Assembly (NCBI GenBank): GCA_038316335.1
Contig: JBBQAM010000046.1
Coordinates: forward strand, 1 to 32,065
Source: JALHST01 sp038316335
GTDB taxonomy: Bacteria; Bacteroidota; Bacteroidia; Flavobacteriales; Flavobacteriaceae
Direction of reading: 5' to 3'
DNA: 32,065 nt
Each line of letters opens with the position of its first letter. Within the stretch, counting starts at the first letter, position 1. The notes beneath the pieces were generated by a model. It made no database searches, was not told the origin of the DNA, and saw only the letters and a program-made list of their open reading frames with translations. A program made the position numbers and the translations under genes. This document shows positions 1 to 8,700 of the stretch, piece by piece.

Positions 1-176
1 TCTGCAACGAATACCTGCGATTGGCATACCACGGCCTGCGAGCGAAGGACAAGGGTTTCAATGCAACCCTAAACACCGATTTTGATAAAGCTGTTGGAAA
101 CATAAACATCGTTCCCCAAGATATGGGCAGGGTGATCCTCAATTTGATAACGAATGCATTCTATGCCGTCAATGAG
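1..176 (+). repeat. Near-identical kinase tract, copy 1
   Basis: Bases 1-176 match 1366-1541 with about eight mismatches, and 27-127 is identical to 1392-1492 including third codon positions. Downstream of 176 the two genes differ strongly at DNA level. A sharp-edged tract of this kind indicates recent gene conversion or recombination between neighbouring paralogs. Confidence 0.85.
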
Positions 177-458
177 CGCAAGCAGCACTATCCGGAAGGC
201 TATGAGCCGACGGTTTCGGTCGGAACAAAAAAGAGGGATGGCAACATCGAGATTTCGATTAGGGACAACGGCAATGGCATTCCGCAAAAAATACTGGATA
301 AAATATTCCAACCCTTTTTTACCACCAAGCCTGCAGGACAAGGAACCGGGCTTGGTTTGAGTATGAGCTATGACATCGTAAAAGCGCATGTTGGGGAATT
401 GAAAGTGGAAACGAAAGAAGGTGAATATTCCCTATTTGTTATTAATTTACCGTATTGA
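1..458 (+). CDS. Sensor histidine kinase, C-terminal fragment (cut by window start)
   Basis: The reading frame is open from base 3 (reading C-N-E-Y-L-R-L-A-Y-H), so this is the end of a gene that starts outside the window. What remains is the HATPase_c ATP-binding domain of a two-component kinase: N box (GRVILNLITNAFYAVNE), G1 box (DNGNGIP), F box (FQPFFTTKP) and G2 box (GTGLGLSMSY). It ends with TGA 22 bases before the next kinase, which argues for co-transcription. Two details are odd. The AHGG found in the next three paralogs is AHVG here, and the last strand (GEYSLFVINLPY) lacks the usual small-residue turn. Bases 1-176 are almost identical to 1366-1541 of the next gene. The motifs are clear; whether this copy is fully active cannot be judged without its N-terminus. 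Confidence 0.9.
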   Translation, partial: CNEYLRLAYHGLRAKDKGFNATLNTDFDKAVGNINIVPQDMGRVILNLITNAFYAVNERKQHYPEGYEPTVSVGTKKRDGNIEISIRDNGNGIPQKILDKIFQPFFTTKPAGQGTGLGLSMSYDIVKAHVGELKVETKEGEYSLFVINLPY

Positions 459-479
459 TATTCCTTTAAAGCTACAACG

Positions 480-1868
480 ATGATACTACAACCCATACTG
501 GCGCTTATTATTTTAAGTAGCCTCCGGAAACAATTAAAAAATACGGGGTTCTTTTTAAAATGGCATAAAATACTGCTGGCAGGGAGTGCCATCTGCATTG
601 CGTTAATTGTGATTTATGCAGTTGTAGAAGATAGCCATCCTTTTGTAATCTGGGTGTCGCACGCAGTCGCTATTGCCATTGTCTATCTAATTCTTACTCA
701 AAAAGACTTTATCGCCTCCAAAACGTTTATGTATGCCTTTCTTCCCTTGATGGTTTTGAATTTTATGGAGGATGTGGCTAAACTCCTCTTTCCCACGCTA
801 TATGCTAGTTGGGAAAATTATTTTGATACGGGCGTATTGTTTGCCATTATCTGGTTGGGAGCGATGGTCATCATTACCAACAAACAAAAAAAGGTCCTGG
901 AAAGGGAACGTTTAAAGGCCGAGGAGAAGGAAAAAGAATTCAAGATAACAACCGCCTTAAAGGCAGAATTGGAAGTACAGGTTAAAGAAAGAACCATAGA
1001 ATTAACCAAACAAAAGGAAGAACTCCTAATTACATTAAATGAATTAAAGGCCACCCAATCGCAATTGGTACAATCAGAAAAAATGGCCAGCCTAGGGGAA
1101 CTTACAGCCGGTATCGCCCATGAAATACAAAACCCGCTGAACTTTGTCAATAATTTCTCTGAAGTCAGTATGGAGCTCCTGACCGAGATGAGCGAGGAAT
1201 TGAATAAGGGCGATATTGTCGAAGCCACCGCATTGGCTGACGATATCAGGCAAAACCTTGAAAAAATAAACCACCATGGCAAACGGGCCGATGCCATCGT
1301 AAAAGGCATGCTGCAGCACAGCCGCAGTAGCAGTGGTACAAAAGAACCCACCGATATCAATGCGCTCTGCGACGAATACCTGCGATTGGCCTACCACGGC
1401 CTGCGAGCGAAGGACAAGGGTTTCAATGCAACCCTAAACACCGATTTTGATAAAGCTGTTGGAAACATAAACATCGTTCCCCAAGATATGGGTAGGGTGA
1501 TCCTCAATCTGATCACCAATGCGTTCTATGCCGTAAATGAGAAGTCCTCCTTCGCTAATTTATCCAACGAAGCCTCGGCGAAGTTGGGAGCTTCGGAGGA
1601 TATAAAATATGAGCCCACGGTCTGGGTCAGTACTAAAAAAGACAAGGGTCAGGTCATAATCCGTGTCAGTGACAATGGCCTAGGCATCCCCGATGCCATA
1701 CAAGACAAAATATTTCAACCCTTCTTTACTACCAAACCTACAGGGCAAGGTACGGGCCTAGGATTGTCCTTATCATACGATATCGTAAAGGCCCATGGGG
1801 GAGAAATCAAAATAGAAACAATTGCTAGAAAGGGCAGTACTTTTATCATAATGCTACCCATCTCATGA
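480..1868 (+). CDS. Membrane-bound sensor histidine kinase
   Basis: This is a 462-residue two-component kinase. About four hydrophobic segments (roughly 31-49, 54-71, 82-97 and 117-132) form a membrane sensor with no recognisable periplasmic domain. A charged coiled coil (about 135-195) leads to the HisKA domain, with the SEKMASLGELTAGIAHEIQNP motif and phospho-acceptor His214. The HATPase domain follows (N box near 340-354, DNGLGIP, FQPFFTTKP, GTGLGLSLSY). The start at 480 is the first ATG after the preceding stop. There is no receiver domain, so it must phosphorylate a separate regulator, most simply one of the two receiver proteins at the end of this cluster. The HATPase carries about 14 extra residues between N box and G1 box (around 356-374), encoded by a palindromic insertion. 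This is absent from the three sister kinases. Confidence 0.93.
   Translation: MILQPILALIILSSLRKQLKNTGFFLKWHKILLAGSAICIALIVIYAVVEDSHPFVIWVSHAVAIAIVYLILTQKDFIASKTFMYAFLPLMVLNFMEDVAKLLFPTLYASWENYFDTGVLFAIIWLGAMVIITNKQKKVLERERLKAEEKEKEFKITTALKAELEVQVKERTIELTKQKEELLITLNELKATQSQLVQSEKMASLGELTAGIAHEIQNPLNFVNNFSEVSMELLTEMSEELNKGDIVEATALADDIRQNLEKINHHGKRADAIVKGMLQHSRSSSGTKEPTDINALCDEYLRLAYHGLRAKDKGFNATLNTDFDKAVGNINIVPQDMGRVILNLITNAFYAVNEKSSFANLSNEASAKLGASEDIKYEPTVWVSTKKDKGQVIIRVSDNGLGIPDAIQDKIFQPFFTTKPTGQGTGLGLSLSYDIVKAHGGEIKIETIARKGSTFIIMLPIS
1366..1541 (+). repeat. Near-identical kinase tract, copy 2
   Basis: This is the partner of bases 1-176, lying in the HisKA-HATPase junction and N box. The tract ends at base 1541, three bases before the palindromic insertion at 1545, so the insertion lies just outside the homogenised stretch. 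Confidence 0.85.
1545..1600 (+). repeat. Palindromic element inserted in frame in a kinase gene
   Basis: The segment has nested inverted repeats: outer arms TCCTCC (1545-1550) and GGAGGA (1595-1600), middle arms CCAAC (1564-1568) and GTTGG (1583-1587), and inner GCC/GGC. It encodes residues about 356-374 (S-S-F-A-N-L-S-N-E-A-S-A-K-L-G-A-S-E-D) and gives this kinase 14 residues more than its paralogs at the same place. The composition (small polar residues, TTCG and GAAG motifs) differs from the flanks. It resembles, by analogy only, the protein-coding palindromic elements known from Rickettsia. I saw no second copy in the window. Confidence 0.7.
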
Positions 1869-1900
1869 TGTCAACAAACAAAACGAAATTTTAAAATTTT

Positions 1901-4900
1901 ATGAAGCCAAAAACATACGCTAGGCCATTTTTACCCATCTGTACTGCACTTTTCTTCCTCACCCTATTTTCATGTAATCGAAAAAAGGGCGCCGTATCAT
2001 TTCCCTCGGATAAAACTGAATTTTCGAGCCCCAAAATTGCCCCGTTGCAATTTAGTGAACCAAAAAAAATAGCATGGTTGGTCAACGATTCTACGAATTT
2101 CAAACCGGCCCTCGCAAAAAAAGTAGCTTTGGAAAATCTGCCTTCCAAACCTTTTTATCCTGATGGTTTTAGGCCACTCAAGACCCCGATGGAAGAAACG
2201 TCCTTTGATTTTGGTACGGGTAGCGAAACCGTCATCAATTTTAAGGACCTCCCTTCGCTACCTATCGAATTTAAAACGTCGATCATTGAACCCCCGCTGC
2301 AGGTCCAAGCTGGTTTGCCTAAAATAAAAAAGAATGCCACCCTCGGGATTTTAGAATTTAGTGAAGATCAAGGATTTCCGGGATATCTGGTGAGTGCCAT
2401 GATGGAAGATAGTCACGGTATGATGTGGATCGCAACCGATAAAGGGCTTTGTAGGTTCAATGGTGAATATCTGGAAATATACAATTTTATTGATCCCATT
2501 TTCACAGGGGCCTTGGCAACTGTAAACGATATGTTGGAGGATAAAAAAGGGAGAATTTGGATCTATACCGCGGAAAAAGGAATTTATGTGCTTGACTTGA
2601 AAGCGGGCGTAGTCAGCAATGTCAATTTTTCAAAAAAAGAGTTCAATTTTAATTCATTCTGCTCGATGATGATGGACAGCAGGGGTTTTATATGGCTTGG
2701 CACCCTGCAGGACGGCATTAATATCTTGGATCCAAATGAGGATACCTACCGACATATTTCGCAGCTAAAATCGGAAGACAAAGGAAATACGCAAAATTTG
2801 GCAGTTGATAGCGACGGAAAAATATGGGTAGGCTCGGCAGCAGGGCTCTCGGTATTGGATTACGAAACGGGAAAGATTCAAACGTTAAAAAACCAGCAGG
2901 GTATTCCATTTGACCTTGTTACGGGACTATTTAGGGATCGTGAAAATAGGTTGTGGGTCGGTACCGAGGAAGAGGGCGTAACCCTTATTGATCTGAATCA
3001 TTCAAAGATGTATAGTCTGGGAGCTGCACAAGGTATTTCAAAAAGTATTTATCATTTTACCGAAGGGAATGACCATAAATTATGGATGTCCTCCAAAGGG
3101 GGAGCCTATGTTTTTGATCCTGCCGAACAAACGCTGAAATACCTGAATGCAAATAATGGATTGAGCGACGATCAGGTGATTACTACCTGTTTGGACCGTC
3201 AAGGTCAAATCTGGATTGCCACTGGCAAAGCCCTTAACCTTTTGGACACCGAAGGGCTCATGCCCAGATTTCTAACGGCTGCCGATGGACTGAGTGGACC
3301 GGATGTTTGGAGCTTTTTTGAAGATAAAAAATCACAGTTATGGATCGGTTCTCGACAGGGCATCGATATCTATGATCCTGAAACGAAAAGTATCAAGAAA
3401 ATCGATGCAGGACTTCAATTGACCAAAAGTAGCGGAATTTCCTACCGCATTCAGCAAATGCCCGACGGAAATTATCTCCTTGTTGCCCCGAGGCTTGGAT
3501 TAGCGGTCTATAAGCCTGAGCAGCAAACTATTACCAAGATCACATCAGAACAAGGGCTTAATAATCCCTTCCCTGCCTCCAGTTTAGTAGATCATGAGGG
3601 CAGGATTTGGACGGGCACCTTTCAAAATGGGGGTGTTGAGTATATCGATCCGAAAAACAACACCTTTAAGGTACTTAACAATAAGAATGGGCTGGTCGGA
3701 AATATAGTCTGGGAACTTATGGAAGATGACCTAGGACAAATTTGGGCAGCCACTGACAAAGGGATCAACATTATAAATGCAGCCGATAATACGGTCTCCC
3801 AATTGATGGAAGGCGGGAAAATAAGTGATTTAAATGCAGGGGCATTTTTGAAGGATTCGCGGCATAGAATTTGGATCGGCTCGCGATCAGGCCTATTTAT
3901 CGCAGATCTAGCCCATGAAATCTTAATCTCGGTCTTGCCAGAAAATGGGCTGATTAACCAAGCGGTGTATACCCTATATGAAAACAAGGGCGATATCTAT
4001 GCCGGCACTGGAAATGGACTGACCGTTTTTACACCGAGGCCGGATGAAAATCCTGACTCCCAATTTGATTATGATGTAAAATCGTATGGAAAAGGACAAG
4101 GCTTTATCTATACCGATTTCAATGCCGGATCGGCCTTCGCCTTTGATGACAAATTATGGTGGGGCATTGAAACCCAGGCAATGACCATTACAAACATTCC
4201 AAAAAAAGACACGATACAAAACGTGCCGTATATTTCCGGGATTACGATTTCCGATCGGCTCCAAAACTTTTATGACAACAGGGCCATACTGAAGAATTAT
4301 CACGAAGTGGACACCTTGTACAATGCCAAAAAAGATACCTTTTATCTATCCGGAAATCTTCCCGAGGAAACCGATTGGTTAAAGGAAAATAACGTCAATT
4401 GGGATAGTTTGCAGGGTTATTTTAACCTCCCCGTAAACTTAAGGATTCCTTTTGAACAGAATTATTTGAGGTTTCAATTCACAGGAACACAATTAGCCAA
4501 TCGGGATAAAACACGCTATCGCTATTTTTTGGAGGGATTTGATACCGAATGGAGTGAAATCACCAACAGTCCTTTTAGCGAAAACTATCGCAATCTTCCT
4601 GCTGGGTACTATACCTTTAAAGTACGCAGTCGAACCTTTGATGGCATTTGGAGCCGGCCAACCGAATTCAGTTTTACGATTCTACCCCATTGGACGAATA
4701 CCTGGTGGGCGTGGCTATTATATCTACTAGCATTTCTTATTGTAGTTGGAAGTATTGTCCAGTATCGTGCACGCATGCTAAAGAAGGAAAATCTTATTTT
4801 GGAGGAAAAGGTCAGACACCGCACCGCACAGTTGAATAAATCGGTCGAAGACCTTAAAGCTACCCAATCCCAACTCGTGCAATCCGAAAAAATGGCGTCC

Positions 4901-5635
4901 CTTGGAGAACTCACCGCCGGCATCGCCCATGAGATCCAGAACCCTTTGAACTTCGTGAATAATTTTTCAGAGGTCAATTCTGAACTGATTGCAGAAATGC
5001 AACTTGAATTAACCGCTGGAAATCTTGAAGAAGTAAAAAACCTGGCCAAAGACATCGACGAAAATGAGAAGAAGATAATCTTTCATGGCAAACGGGCAGA
5101 TAGCATCGTAAAAGGGATGCTACAACATAGTCGCAGCAGCAATGGACAAAAAGAACCTATCGATATCAATGCCTTGGCCGATGAATATCTGCGATTGGCC
5201 TATCATGGTCTACGTGCCAAGGACAAGTCGTTCAATGCCACTATGAACACCGATTTTGATCCGAACATCGGTAACGTTTCTGTCGTTCCACAGGAGATGG
5301 GGCGGGTAATCCTGAACCTGATCACGAATGCGTTCTATGTAGTGCAACAGAAAAAACAGCAAATCGGGGAAGGCTATGATCCAACCGTTTCAGTGCGTAC
5401 ACAAAAGAAGGGCGACCATGTGGAAATTGCTGTCAAGGATAATGGAATCGGCATCTCTGATAAAGTAAAAGACAAAATCTTCCAACCGTTCTTTACTACA
5501 AAACCTACAGGCCAGGGCACCGGTCTGGGTTTATCCTTGTCCTACGACATCGTAAAGGCGCATGGCGGGGAATTGAACGTCGTTTCAGAGGAAGGGGCAG
5601 GGACTGAATTTATCATACGATTACCGATTCTTTAA
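1901..5635 (+). CDS. Giant lipoprotein-type sensor histidine kinase with beta-propeller/Y_Y_Y sensor
   Basis: This 1244-residue protein is built like the sensor half of a Bacteroides hybrid two-component system (HTCS). A type II signal peptide has its lipobox cysteine at 25 (LTLFSC). A proline-rich linker (about 26-145) precedes many Reg_prop blades with the pattern ED..G.IW.GT..G (about 146-770), enough for two seven-bladed propellers. A Y_Y_Y domain (about 850-930; YRYFLEGFDTEW, GYYTFKVRS) is followed by a membrane helix (about 935-957), a coiled coil, HisKA with His1010, and HATPase (DNGIGIS, GTGLGLSLSY). In contrast to HTCS proteins it has no receiver and no AraC-type DNA-binding domain. 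In the family the periplasmic part binds poly- or oligosaccharide breakdown products; the ligand here is unknown. It starts 32 bases after the preceding kinase. Confidence 0.93.
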   Translation: MKPKTYARPFLPICTALFFLTLFSCNRKKGAVSFPSDKTEFSSPKIAPLQFSEPKKIAWLVNDSTNFKPALAKKVALENLPSKPFYPDGFRPLKTPMEETSFDFGTGSETVINFKDLPSLPIEFKTSIIEPPLQVQAGLPKIKKNATLGILEFSEDQGFPGYLVSAMMEDSHGMMWIATDKGLCRFNGEYLEIYNFIDPIFTGALATVNDMLEDKKGRIWIYTAEKGIYVLDLKAGVVSNVNFSKKEFNFNSFCSMMMDSRGFIWLGTLQDGINILDPNEDTYRHISQLKSEDKGNTQNLAVDSDGKIWVGSAAGLSVLDYETGKIQTLKNQQGIPFDLVTGLFRDRENRLWVGTEEEGVTLIDLNHSKMYSLGAAQGISKSIYHFTEGNDHKLWMSSKGGAYVFDPAEQTLKYLNANNGLSDDQVITTCLDRQGQIWIATGKALNLLDTEGLMPRFLTAADGLSGPDVWSFFEDKKSQLWIGSRQGIDIYDPETKSIKKIDAGLQLTKSSGISYRIQQMPDGNYLLVAPRLGLAVYKPEQQTITKITSEQGLNNPFPASSLVDHEGRIWTGTFQNGGVEYIDPKNNTFKVLNNKNGLVGNIVWELMEDDLGQIWAATDKGINIINAADNTVSQLMEGGKISDLNAGAFLKDSRHRIWIGSRSGLFIADLAHEILISVLPENGLINQAVYTLYENKGDIYAGTGNGLTVFTPRPDENPDSQFDYDVKSYGKGQGFIYTDFNAGSAFAFDDKLWWGIETQAMTITNIPKKDTIQNVPYISGITISDRLQNFYDNRAILKNYHEVDTLYNAKKDTFYLSGNLPEETDWLKENNVNWDSLQGYFNLPVNLRIPFEQNYLRFQFTGTQLANRDKTRYRYFLEGFDTEWSEITNSPFSENYRNLPAGYYTFKVRSRTFDGIWSRPTEFSFTILPHWTNTWWAWLLYLLAFLIVVGSIVQYRARMLKKENLILEEKVRHRTAQLNKSVEDLKATQSQLVQSEKMASLGELTAGIAHEIQNPLNFVNNFSEVNSELIAEMQLELTAGNLEEVKNLAKDIDENEKKIIFHGKRADSIVKGMLQHSRSSNGQKEPIDINALADEYLRLAYHGLRAKDKSFNATMNTDFDPNIGNVSVVPQEMGRVILNLITNAFYVVQQKKQQIGEGYDPTVSVRTQKKGDHVEIAVKDNGIGISDKVKDKIFQPFFTTKPTGQGTGLGLSLSYDIVKAHGGELNVVSEEGAGTEFIIRLPIL
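5311..5416 (+). repeat. Near-identical tract shared by the two giant kinases, copy 1
   Basis: Bases 5311-5416 match 9145-9250 with two mismatches in 106, covering the N box and the loop after it. Flanking coding DNA of the same two domains is clearly more diverged. This is a second, separate case of local homogenisation in the cluster. Confidence 0.8.
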
Positions 5636-5652
5636 AAGGAAACTATTAATTA

Positions 5653-5685
5653 TTGATTAAATAGACGATTTCAAAGATACTTTAC
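5653..5685 (+). promoter_or_regulatory. Candidate Bacteroidota-type promoter before the second giant kinase
   Basis: A TTG (5653-5655) is followed after 22 bases by TACTTTAC (5678-5685), which resembles the TTG / TAnnTTTG layout of flavobacterial sigma-A promoters except for the last base. The 123-base gap before the next gene leaves room for a separate promoter. This rests on pattern match alone. Confidence 0.3.
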
Positions 5686-5758
5686 GAAGCGATTGCATGA
5701 TAAAGCAGCGATAAATGCCAAATTTATTGTTATTTTACAGCACATCAACGAAACAAAA

Positions 5759-8700
5759 ATGAACCAACCAATTTCTTCAAAATACGTTAGATTACTTCTG
5801 CTTGCTGTTCTCTATTCTTTTTGTGCCTGTACGAATAGGATGCAGGCGCCACCATTTCCCATCTTGGAAAACGAATATAGGCAACCTAACACCAAAAGTT
5901 TTGAATTTTCAGAGCCCGACACTTTAACATTTACAACCCAGGATGCTGCCAAGATCAAGGCCCTACCTTCAATAAAATTCGATTGGGCAAAGCTGCCCGC
6001 GAAAGCATTTGATATTGGGCAACCTCATAGGTTAAAGAAGCCCTTGGACACCAAAGGGTTTGATTGGAAGAACCTGCCTTCTGCGCCTTTCAATCTAGAC
6101 AGCCTCCCGGTTAATGAATTAAGGATAAAAGTTACACCTTTGGGAGTTCCCATGACGTCAAAGGCGGGGTATCCCGCTTCCATTGCCAATATCAGCCGTG
6201 GTGTCATGGGTGTGGATTTCAACTTTGGCCTACCGGGAGCGCCACATAGCCTCTTAAAGAATAAGAACGGCATGCTTTGGTTTGGAACTACTGGGAGTAT
6301 CGCCAAATATGATTCGGAGAACATCGAAATATATGGTTCGCAACAAGGTCTGGATATTGGGGTAGTCAATAGCCTTTTTGAAGATTCAAAAGGGCGTTTA
6401 TGGGTGGGCAATACCAAAAACAGCCTCACCGTAATCGACTTCGAAGCCCAGTTGGTCTATGAACTGTCCAGTTCGTTCAATTTAGGCCCGATCTATGGTA
6501 TTATGGAAGCCAAGGACGGTACCTTTTGGTTCTCGAACAATGGCTATGGTTATAACAACATTGATTTGGGACGTAAAACGATCCGACAATTCGATACAGA
6601 CCACGGCCTGTTGGATACGTTTACCATCACCCCGTTCCAAGATCGCGACGGACTGATCTGGCTTTCCACGGGCCAAGGAATCAATATTTTGAGTTTAAAA
6701 GAAGGAACGAATAGGACCTTGACCACACAAGATGGGCTGCTATCGAATTTTACCAACACTTTTTTCGAGGATAAGGATGATAAATTATTGATTGGGAACC
6801 AACAAGGCGTCAGTATCGTAAACGGTTCTAAGACCGAGATTTCTTATTTTACAGAAGCGCAGGGCCTTGATGGGATCGGACAAACAACCGATATCTTTCA
6901 GGATCGCTCAGGCAACCTTTGGCTAGGATCTGACAATGGGATGCTCTTTTCCTATTCGGAGCCTTCAGCATCCCTTGAAAAATATGTCATTTCCAACAAC
7001 AGGTCCCAAGTTGTCTTCGGTACACTGGAAGATGCGCAAGGCCAGATATGGACGGCGATAGTGCAAGGCGGAGTGTATAAAATAGACCCTAACAATGGGC
7101 GGCCTGGAAATTTCACAAGCAATGATGGCCTTGGGAACAACGCATTTTGGAGCACCTTGGAGGCCAAAGATGGAAAAATTTGGTTGGGAAGCTACGGGGG
7201 CATTGATATCTATGACCCAGAAACCAGGACCATAAAACATCTAGGAAAAGAGCAAGGCCTTGTGAGCGATCGCGATGCTCGACTTATCGAAGATTCCCAA
7301 GGAAGGATCTGGAGCTGCGGGAGTTCTTTGGGAATCAGTATTATTGACCCAAAAAAAGAAACCATACAGCATCTTACCGGATCTCAAGGGCTGGAAACTA
7401 ATAGTATCTCTACAATTCTTGAAGTTGAAAATGGCATCTTTTGGCTGGGGGGACCAGAAGGCGAAATCCTTACTGTGAATCTAGCAAATTCAGATTTCAA
7501 ATATTCCTTGCCGACCAAGGCCGAATTGGTCTTCCAAAACAATATCATGGTCAAGGATAAAAAAGGATTCATTTGGATCGGTGGTCTGGGCTCTGGAATC
7601 CAAAAAATCGACCCAAAAAACAATACCAGGGTACGGTTATCGGAAGCTGAAGGCTTGATCTCGAATCAAGTCTTTTCCTTGGCACTAGGCGGTGAAGATA
7701 GTATTTGGGCCGCCACTGATAAAGGGGTCGTAAACATCAATTTGACTACCAATGAACTCACCACCTTTACCACTGCCGAAGGATTGGGCGCCAATGATGT
7801 GTACGCTGTGAAAGCACATAAGGGAGAAATCTTTACTGGAACCTCAAAAGGACTTACCATCATAAAGCCAATGATACAAGATCAAGAGCATCCCTATTTT
7901 TCAACAAGGACCTATGGGAAATGGCAGGGTTTGAATTTTGTTGATTTTGCGGAGAACAGTTTTAGTTTCGATAAAAACGGACGGTTCTGGGCAGGCGTTG
8001 ATGCGCAGATCCTTACCGTAATGGACCCTTTTAAGGAAGATACGCTGGCGTATCAAACCTTCATTACAGGAATCAATGTGTTGGACAAAAAACAAAACTT
8101 TACAAAAGGTAACCAGCTCAAAGAAAAAAGAGCCACTATTGATACGTTGTTATTACCGACCAAGGAGCGTATGTTGCTTGAAAATTCGATGGCAAAGGAT
8201 ACAGGGTATCTGGCTCAAAACAACATTGAATGGAAAACAGTTGAAGGCCCCTATGGCATTCCAGTTGGTTTGACCCTACCGCATACCCAGAATTATTTGA
8301 GTTTTGATTTCAATGGAATGCAATTCAGTAATCCTGACAAAAGGGTGTATCGCTATTTTTTAGAAGGCATTGACAAAAATTGGGGACCCATCTCTGACAA
8401 GGCTATCAGTGAAAATTATCGAGACTTACCGCCCGGAGACTATACCTTTAAAGTGGCCTCCAAAGGTTTTAATGGTGTCTGGAGCAAACCAGCCGAATTA
8501 CAATTTACAATTCTTCCGCCTTGGTGGCGTACCCTATGGGCCTATGCCGTGTACGCTTCCCTATTTCTGTTGGGGCTCTACGGTGCGGATCGTATCATGC
8601 GCCAAAGAATAAAACGAAAAGAACGTGAACGAACGCGCGACAAGGAATTGGCCCAAGCAAAGGAAATCGAAAAGGCGTATTCTGAATTAAAGAACACGCA

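Noticed and set aside
21..23. TTG as the start of a complete small kinase gene
   Set aside because: The frame is open and homologous to the sister kinases from base 3 onward, so the gene is cut by the window edge.
818..1360. Long minus-strand open frame (180 codons), with similar ones at 4609-5055 and 8578-9003
   Set aside because: They are antisense to the conserved kinase core, and they resemble each other only because the plus-strand kinases are paralogs. No start context or family features.
1885..1900. AT-only palindrome (AAATTTTAAAATTT) before the first giant kinase
   Set aside because: Short AT palindromes are expected by chance in this base composition; no supporting promoter boxes.
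2341..4000. Possible DNA repeat array in the giant kinase genes
   Set aside because: The repetition is at protein level (Reg_prop blades) with diverged DNA; it is neither a CRISPR nor a tandem DNA repeat.
5693..5758. TTG start extending the second giant kinase by 22 residues
   Set aside because: It would bury the lipoprotein signal peptide inside the protein; ATG 5759 gives a good signal peptide and the same length as the paralog.
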